From a bacterium (GTDB lineage: Bacteria > Vulcanimicrobiota > Xenobia > Xenobiales > JADMJV01): 58,153 bases of DNA. This document shows positions 53,224 through 58,153 of this stretch, piece after piece (within the stretch, counting starts at the first letter, position 1; every line of letters starts with the position of its first letter). A model generated the notes under the pieces. It was not told where the DNA came from. It ran no database searches and saw nothing but the letters and a program-made list of their open reading frames with translations. The DNA lies in assembly GCA_018780265.1 (NCBI GenBank), contig JADMJV010000023.1:1-58153 (forward strand), written 5' to 3'. Made by a program: the position numbers and the translations under genes.

Positions 53224-55114
53224 GCTCTTCCAGCCTTAGCTGCAAGGATTTCTCTTGCTCCGGCGAGCTTCCACCATATCGGTACTGGCTGTATTGCTCC
53301 AACCAATCGGCCACTTCCGCCAGTGAGTTTTCGCGCAGTCGCTCCCCCCAGTGCAGTATGGTTTCCCAACTGGCCCTGTCCAGTTGGCGTTGCTCCAGGG
53401 CGGTGGAGAGGCGCCGTATCCAACCGTGCTGATCGCTAACCCCTTGGGCCGCCTGGGACGGGTTGAACCAGCGCCTTTTGCGCATTTTCCAAAGGGCCAG
53501 CAACACCAACATGGCCCCCAGCCCTCGACGCCATTCCCAGAGCATGGCCAACCAACCGCGCCAGTCCAGACTCCCCAAGCGCCGAGTGTAATAGTTGAAG
53601 GCCTCGCGCATCGAGTCGAACCAACTGCCCCACGACGCGGGCGGCTGGATTGCCGAGGGAGGGGTGGGGTCAAGCGTGCGCCAGGCCTGGCCGTCCCAAA
53701 TTTCCACCCAGGCGTGGGCATCTCGCACCCGGACCACGTAGTAGTCACCTGAAAAGCTCCGCTCCACGCAGACAAAACCGTTGAGATAGCGAGCCGGAAT
53801 CCCCTGACTGCGCATCATCAAAGTCATGGCCGCAGCAAAGACTTCGCAGTGAGCGGGGGGCTTCTCCATCAGGAAATCGGCGATGGGATCCTTTTTGCTG
53901 GCGAAGTCATAGCCAAAACCATAACTGAAGTTATTGTGGAACCAGTCAGCACAACGCAGTCCCTTTTGCCAGGCGGAACCCTGGCCAGTCACCTCGTTGG
54001 CCCGCTTCTTGACAATCGGATGAAGTTCGGGCGGTAGAGCCAGACAGCTTTGCACATACTCGGGGCTCTCGGGGGGGGCCAGGTCCTTCTCGGGAAGGCG
54101 AGCAATCGTATAGGGGAGCAGCTCGTTGCCTCCACCTCTCTGCTCCAAAAGGTGACCGCTCAACTGAGCCAACTGGGCCTGATTCACTTCCATCCAGGCG
54201 GCGTCGCGCGGTGCAAAAAGAACGATGGGTGAGGCGTGCACCTCAAAACGCTCCAAAACTAACGGCGCATTCGCGGCAATCGGGGTCTGAGTCAATGGGT
54301 AGCGATATCCGCCCGGGGCAACTCCCCCCGAGAGATTGGTGGACGGGCCAAACTCGCTCCACTCCCCATCCTTATAATGGGTGTACACGCGGGCGGGCAG
54401 ATAGGTGTTGGGATGCTTGGCAAAACAACGCACCACAACGGCCGGGTTGGTCTCGGACGACAACAACGTATTCAGGCGGCTGTGAGCGGGAAAGGCCAGG
54501 CTCACATCGCCTCCGGCCGAGAGCATACGGAGCAAAAAATTGACTTGCTGTTCGCTATATGCAAAGGCAGCCGCGGCCAGTGCCAGCAGGATGAGACTGG
54601 GAATTATGGTCAGCCCGGCCGTGAGGCTCGGGCCGGTGCCGGTCAGAAAGCGGCGTGAAGAGAAACAAAAGCCGATCATCCATAAAGCGGCCAGCACGGC
54701 AGACTCCTTCATGATCGGCTCCAGGTTCAGGCCGCAGACCAGAAAGAAGACGCCACTGATAGTCAGTGTGGTCCAGTATTCGCGCCTGGTGTGGCGACGC
54801 AACAGAGCCGGCAACATGGCAAAACCCAGACTGAGCACCACCGGATAGAGGTTGGCGTAGATCAGGCCCGAGGCCAGGGCCCGCTTGGACTCGGGCTTAA
54901 AAAAGCCCATGGACATGACCAGGCCCAACAGACAGCAGATCAGCCATTGAGTCCGGCTGATATTGATGCGCCCCCGCAGCAACGAGCAGAAGAGGGCCAG
55001 AACAAATAATGAGATAGCCACCACGTCGGGGTGAATGAGCATCAGGGCCAGCCAGGAGACCAACAGCGTGGCTACGGCCATCCAATCCAGCGGCTTACTT
55101 TCGTAGGGGTTCAC
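53192..55114 (-). CDS. TgpA-like membrane transglutaminase
   Basis: 640 residues, GTG start. The first 230 residues have seven or so membrane segments (DUF3488/TgpA type). The transglutaminase core has a complete triad: Cys423 in PPAHCEVFAAAM, His in VRDAHAWVEIW and Asp in LDPTPP. A further membrane segment (WLAMLWEWRRGLGAMLVLLA) and a DUF4129-like tail follow. It should act on the periplasmic side. It is the last gene of the operon MoxR - DUF58 - TgpA, overlapping DUF58 by 4 bases. Confidence 0.92.
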   Translation of the reverse strand: MNPYESKPLDWMAVATLLVSWLALMLIHPDVVAISLFVLALFCSLLRGRINISRTQWLICCLLGLVMSMGFFKPESKRALASGLIYANLYPVVLSLGFAMLPALLRRHTRREYWTTLTISGVFFLVCGLNLEPIMKESAVLAALWMIGFCFSSRRFLTGTGPSLTAGLTIIPSLILLALAAAAFAYSEQQVNFLLRMLSAGGDVSLAFPAHSRLNTLLSSETNPAVVVRCFAKHPNTYLPARVYTHYKDGEWSEFGPSTNLSGGVAPGGYRYPLTQTPIAANAPLVLERFEVHASPIVLFAPRDAAWMEVNQAQLAQLSGHLLEQRGGGNELLPYTIARLPEKDLAPPESPEYVQSCLALPPELHPIVKKRANEVTGQGSAWQKGLRCADWFHNNFSYGFGYDFASKKDPIADFLMEKPPAHCEVFAAAMTLMMRSQGIPARYLNGFVCVERSFSGDYYVVRVRDAHAWVEIWDGQAWRTLDPTPPSAIQPPASWGSWFDSMREAFNYYTRRLGSLDWRGWLAMLWEWRRGLGAMLVLLALWKMRKRRWFNPSQAAQGVSDQHGWIRRLSTALEQRQLDRASWETILHWGERLRENSLAEVADWLEQYSQYRYGGSSPEQEKSLQLRLEELMKSLQNPPS

Positions 55115-56343
55115 AACTGGTCTACCCCGCTGCGAACCTGGGCGGCCGTCAGAGTCTGGTGTCCTGGCGCAAAGTCATCCACGCCGCTCAAATCCCCATA
55201 GTTTTCGCCCACAAAAATCACCTTCAGGGCACAACCTCGCTCGCGCACTGCCCGCAACAGGCGAATGCGGGCCTCGTCCCAATCCAGCAAGATCACCACC
55301 GTGGTGGTTACGTTTTCCAGGCCGTCGAGCAGAACGGGCTCTAATTTTTCAAAAGCTGGCTCGGTGCAGGGCTCCACGCAGGCCAGAATGTCCAGCACAT
55401 TCTCCAGGTAAGCCAGACTGCGCCCGGCCTGCAGTTGATACAGCTCGGGACCGGCCGCAAAGAGGTCGATGACATACTCATCGCGGCTGATCTGGTCGGC
55501 CACGGCCGCCGCCAGTGAAATGGCCGCTTCAAAATCCTCCCGCCGCTTCTTGACGTCGGTCGCGCTCAGAAAAGTGTCCATGACCAGTGCGATACGGCAA
55601 AAGAACTCTTCCTGAAACTCTTTGACCACCGGTTTGCCGCGTCTGGCCCAGGAGCGCCAGTGGATCATGCGCAGGCTGTCGCCCGCCCGAAATTCCCGAG
55701 TGCCCAGGAATTCGGTGGAGTCGCCCACGCTCGAGGTCAAGGCCATGCCGCCCGGCTGATATTTGCGGCCCACCGGCATGTCCAGGCTGAGCAGCGGCTG
55801 AAACTTGGGGTAGACCAGCAGGCTACATTCCACCTTGTTCGTGTACCAGTCGCGCCACAGGCCGAAAGGAAAGAGAGTGGCCTGATGGATGGATTCGATC
55901 ACGTAGCGACCCCGTCGGCCCAGTTCTACCGTCCAGATACCCTCGGTCAACTGTCCAGGCTGCACGTCACCCAGGAAAGGTCCAAGTTCGGGCTTCACTT
56001 TGGCGCGCAAAGGGAGCCCGATCAGGCGCAAATTCACGTCCGAGGCGGTCGACTTTCCCGTGTTTTCCACCCGGCAGCGGACTTCAAAGGCCACCCCCTG
56101 GGTGACGCGCTGCGGGATGACGGGGGTCAGCATCAACCGCCTGCGAGCCAGGCGGGCAGCCAGCATGGATACTACCAGCACTGCCGCCAGGGCGCAGCCC
56201 AACAGGTGTCCCTTGAACATGGCCGAGCCACCGCTCAGCATATTGCTACCCAGACCCATGTAAAACAGCACCGTGCCGCTGCTGGTCAGGCGCTCCCTGA
56301 GGAAGGAGCGGAAGGCCAGATAGGTCCAGGACCTCTCGATCAC
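55111..56343 (-). CDS. DUF58 domain membrane protein
   Basis: 410 residues, GTG start directly after the MoxR stop with no spacer. Two N-terminal membrane segments (about 15-70). The DUF58 signature is SVGDSTEFLGTREFRAGDSLR then IHWRSWARRGKPVVKEF. A vWA-like half follows (RIALVMDTFLSAT). Such proteins partner MoxR ATPases and TgpA-like proteins in envelope processes that are not well defined. Confidence 0.92.
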   Translation of the reverse strand: MIERSWTYLAFRSFLRERLTSSGTVLFYMGLGSNMLSGGSAMFKGHLLGCALAAVLVVSMLAARLARRRLMLTPVIPQRVTQGVAFEVRCRVENTGKSTASDVNLRLIGLPLRAKVKPELGPFLGDVQPGQLTEGIWTVELGRRGRYVIESIHQATLFPFGLWRDWYTNKVECSLLVYPKFQPLLSLDMPVGRKYQPGGMALTSSVGDSTEFLGTREFRAGDSLRMIHWRSWARRGKPVVKEFQEEFFCRIALVMDTFLSATDVKKRREDFEAAISLAAAVADQISRDEYVIDLFAAGPELYQLQAGRSLAYLENVLDILACVEPCTEPAFEKLEPVLLDGLENVTTTVVILLDWDEARIRLLRAVRERGCALKVIFVGENYGDLSGVDDFAPGHQTLTAAQVRSGVDQL

Positions 56344-57267
56344 CTAGATGGGCACCGCCACTTGTTTCAAAAGCTCGCTCACAATCTGCTCCTTGCTGAT
56401 CCCAGAATACTTGGTTTTGGTATCCAGAACCAGCCGATGAGCCAGCACCGGCTCGGCCAGGCGCTGCAGATCGTCGGGAATGACGTAGTCGCGCCCCTGA
56501 CAGAAGGCCCATGCCTGACAGACTCGATATAGAGCCAGCGAGCCACGCGGACTGGAGCCCAGCCGCAAGCGAGAATCGTTGCGAGTGGCTTCGATCAGAG
56601 CCAGCAAATAGTCTAATACGGGCGCCTCGACCTTGATCAGCCCCACCTGTTTGTGCACCTCCAGCAATTCATCCCCATGGATAGCGCCCTCCAGGCGATC
56701 GAGAGGGTGCGACTGGCGTTGCCCTTCCAGAATGTTGGCTTCGTCGGCGCGGGCCGGGTAGCCCATGGACAACTTGACCGAAAAGCGGTCCAGTTGAGCT
56801 TCGGGCAACGGGTAGGTGCCATGAAACTCGACCGGATTCTGAGTGGCCAGCACCAGAAAAGGCCTGGGCAGGGCATAGGTGACGCCTTCTACGGTGGCCT
56901 GTCCTTCTGACATCGCCTCCAACAAACTGGACTGAGTGCGCGGACTGGCCCGATTGATTTCGTCGGCCAACACAACGTTGGCAAAGACCGGACCCTGACG
57001 AAATTCAAAACTTCCGTCGCGCGGGTTGTAGATAGATGACCCCAAAATGTCCGTGGGCAACAAATCGGGCGTGAACTGAACGCGCCGAAAATCTCCCCCG
57101 ATGGTTTTGGCCAGGGCCTTGGAGAGCGTAGTTTTGCCGACGCCGGGCACATCTTCCATCAGCACATGGCCGCCCGCAAAGATCGTGGCCACCAGCAGTT
57201 GGAGAGGCCCGGTCTTGCCTCGAACCACGCTTTCCAAGTTCGTCATTATGCGTTGAAATACGCTCAC
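56344..57267 (-). CDS. MoxR-family AAA+ ATPase (MRP subfamily)
   Basis: 307 residues from GTG at 57267, with GGAGGG 6 bases upstream. Walker A EDVPGVGKTT, Walker B region VVLADEINRASPRTQSSLL, sensor 1 VLATQNPVEFHGTYPLPEAQ and sensor 2 region are typical of the MRP group that pairs with DUF58. It probably acts as a chaperone for the DUF58 protein or its partner. First gene of its operon and divergent from ftsZ. Confidence 0.95.
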   Translation of the reverse strand: MSVFQRIMTNLESVVRGKTGPLQLLVATIFAGGHVLMEDVPGVGKTTLSKALAKTIGGDFRRVQFTPDLLPTDILGSSIYNPRDGSFEFRQGPVFANVVLADEINRASPRTQSSLLEAMSEGQATVEGVTYALPRPFLVLATQNPVEFHGTYPLPEAQLDRFSVKLSMGYPARADEANILEGQRQSHPLDRLEGAIHGDELLEVHKQVGLIKVEAPVLDYLLALIEATRNDSRLRLGSSPRGSLALYRVCQAWAFCQGRDYVIPDDLQRLAEPVLAHRLVLDTKTKYSGISKEQIVSELLKQVAVPI

Positions 57268-57343
57268 TGAGCCCTCCGGTTCAAAGTGCGACCTGCGCAA
57301 TATCGAAAACGTGTTCTATGTTACGCTCGGGGAGGGATCCCTT

Positions 57344-57372
57344 TTGACAACTTTTCAATTTTCTTGTAAATT
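57344..57372 (+). promoter_or_regulatory. sigma-70 promoter of ftsZ
   Basis: TTGACA (57344-57349), 17 bases, TAAATT (57367-57372): perfect -35, near-consensus -10, in an AT-rich intergenic stretch. Expected start point near 57379, leaving about 80 bases of leader before the GTG at 57461. Confidence 0.8.
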
Positions 57373-57460
57373 GCGCAGGGTCGTCCAGAAACTTGAAGAA
57401 TATTCATCATTAACTGGAAGAAATTTCTATTCAAATCGCGCTAAGAAGGAAGGTGGGGTC

Positions 57461-58153
57461 GTGTTCAATTCCCCTCAACAAACGGAGCAGCCTGCCAAGA
57501 TCCTGGTAATGGGTCTTGGAGGAGCTGGTTGTAACCTGGTCAACCGCCTGGCGGAGCGCCCCCCCATTGGCGTGGACCTGGTGCTGGCCAACACCGACGC
57601 TCAGGCGTTATTGTCCAGCCGCAAGGGTCCCAAGGTGATCTTTTTAGGAGAAGGGGCGACTCGCGGTCTGGGGGCTGGCGCCGACCACCGCCTGGGCGGC
57701 AAGGCTGCCGAACAAAGCTCCAGTCGCCTGGAAGAACTCTTTGAAGGCGTCGACATGGTGTTTTTGACCGCAGGCATGGGAGGTGGCACCGGCACCGGCG
57801 CCGCTCCCGTGGCAGCTCGTGCGGCCCGCAAGGCGGGCGCACTGGTGGTAGCTGTGGTCACCCTGCCCTTCGAGTTTGAAGGTCATCGGCGGGTGCGTGT
57901 CGCTCGCGAGGGCGTGGCCGCCCTCCAGGACGAGGTAGACACCCTGTTGGTGTTGCCCAACCAAAAGCTACTGGCCATGGAATCTGGCAACTGCCCACTG
58001 GACGAGAGCTTCAATGTGGTGGACCAGGTGCTTTGCGATGCCGTGCGCGGAATGACCGAAATTGTCACCTCTCCAGGGGTCATCAATCTCGATTTCGCCG
58101 ACGTGCGTGCGGTCCTGGAAGGCTCGGGTCGGGCCATCTTCGGGATGGCCACC
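57461..58153 (+). CDS. ftsZ: cell division GTPase FtsZ (partial, cut by right edge)
   Basis: 231 residues visible from GTG at 57461 with AAGGAAGG upstream. LVMGLGGAGCNLVNRL, the NTDAQAL segment, the tubulin signature GGGTGTGAAP, and VLPNQKLLAM are FtsZ-specific. It forms the division ring at mid-cell in the cytoplasm. The N-terminal extension before the GTPase domain is short. The gene has its own strong promoter and is not preceded by ftsA or ftsQ; the MoxR operon lies divergently upstream instead. Confidence 0.97.
   Translation, partial: MFNSPQQTEQPAKILVMGLGGAGCNLVNRLAERPPIGVDLVLANTDAQALLSSRKGPKVIFLGEGATRGLGAGADHRLGGKAAEQSSSRLEELFEGVDMVFLTAGMGGGTGTGAAPVAARAARKAGALVVAVVTLPFEFEGHRRVRVAREGVAALQDEVDTLLVLPNQKLLAMESGNCPLDESFNVVDQVLCDAVRGMTEIVTSPGVINLDFADVRAVLEGSGRAIFGMAT

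Overview
The window is GC-rich, densely packed bacterial DNA. Most neighbouring genes on a strand overlap by 1-23 bases (ATGA, GTGA or TGATG junctions), so nearly everything is organised in translationally coupled operons. The organism is Gram-negative: there is an LpxD-like acyltransferase, two TolC-type outer-membrane proteins, an RND metal pump with its adaptor, and many lipoprotein signals. It makes isoprenoids by the MEP pathway (IspE), divides with FtsZ and carries a clade II-type nitrous oxide reductase. I cannot fix the phylum from the sequence alone; GroEL and FtsZ are the markers to use.

Layout. 1-5776 (-): an operon of two orphan oligopeptide-type ABC ATPases, a DUF3857/transglutaminase-like exported protein, IspE, a MobA-like nucleotidyltransferase and RidA (cut by the window edge). 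5804-7648 (+): an LpxD-like protein that lacks the catalytic histidine, and an exported double-rhodanese protein. 7806-10976 (-): a DUF1152 protein, a bidirectional terminator and groES-groEL. 11180-12416: two unknown convergent genes. 12436-19566 (+): a nos operon (fasciclin lipoprotein, cytochrome c, NosZ, a NosB-like membrane protein, NosL, NosD, NosF, NosY) behind an FNR/NNR-type box placed exactly for class II activation.

19639-31266 holds the least understood cluster. Four coupled genes encode a MoxR-type AAA+ ATPase, a DUF5682 protein, a vWA protein and a double-SWIM zinc-finger protein. This matches the uncharacterised E. coli yehL-yehM-yehP-yehQ set. Facing it are a Uma2-type nuclease-fold protein and a second coupled pair: a 1153-residue WGR-DUF4132 protein (E. 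coli YehI/MolR-like) and an unrecognised 427-residue protein. This is my best candidate for a poorly described system.

31980-33692 is a graveyard of mobile DNA: a truncated IS200/IS605 transposase, a broken partial duplicate of the tetR-tolC junction found at 36 kb, a tyrosine-recombinase fragment and an IS3-family remnant. A hipBA toxin-antitoxin pair follows (33873-35435). Then come a TetR-controlled tripartite ABC efflux operon (35554-40757), a Ca2+/H+ antiporter, a CzcCBA-type metal efflux operon with an unknown exported protein upstream, and a GST.

49799-57267 carries an exported glutamate-racemase-like protein, two small exported proteins, a tandem PilZ protein, and the operon MoxR - DUF58 - TgpA-like transglutaminase. 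The window ends inside ftsZ, which has a near-consensus sigma-70 promoter.
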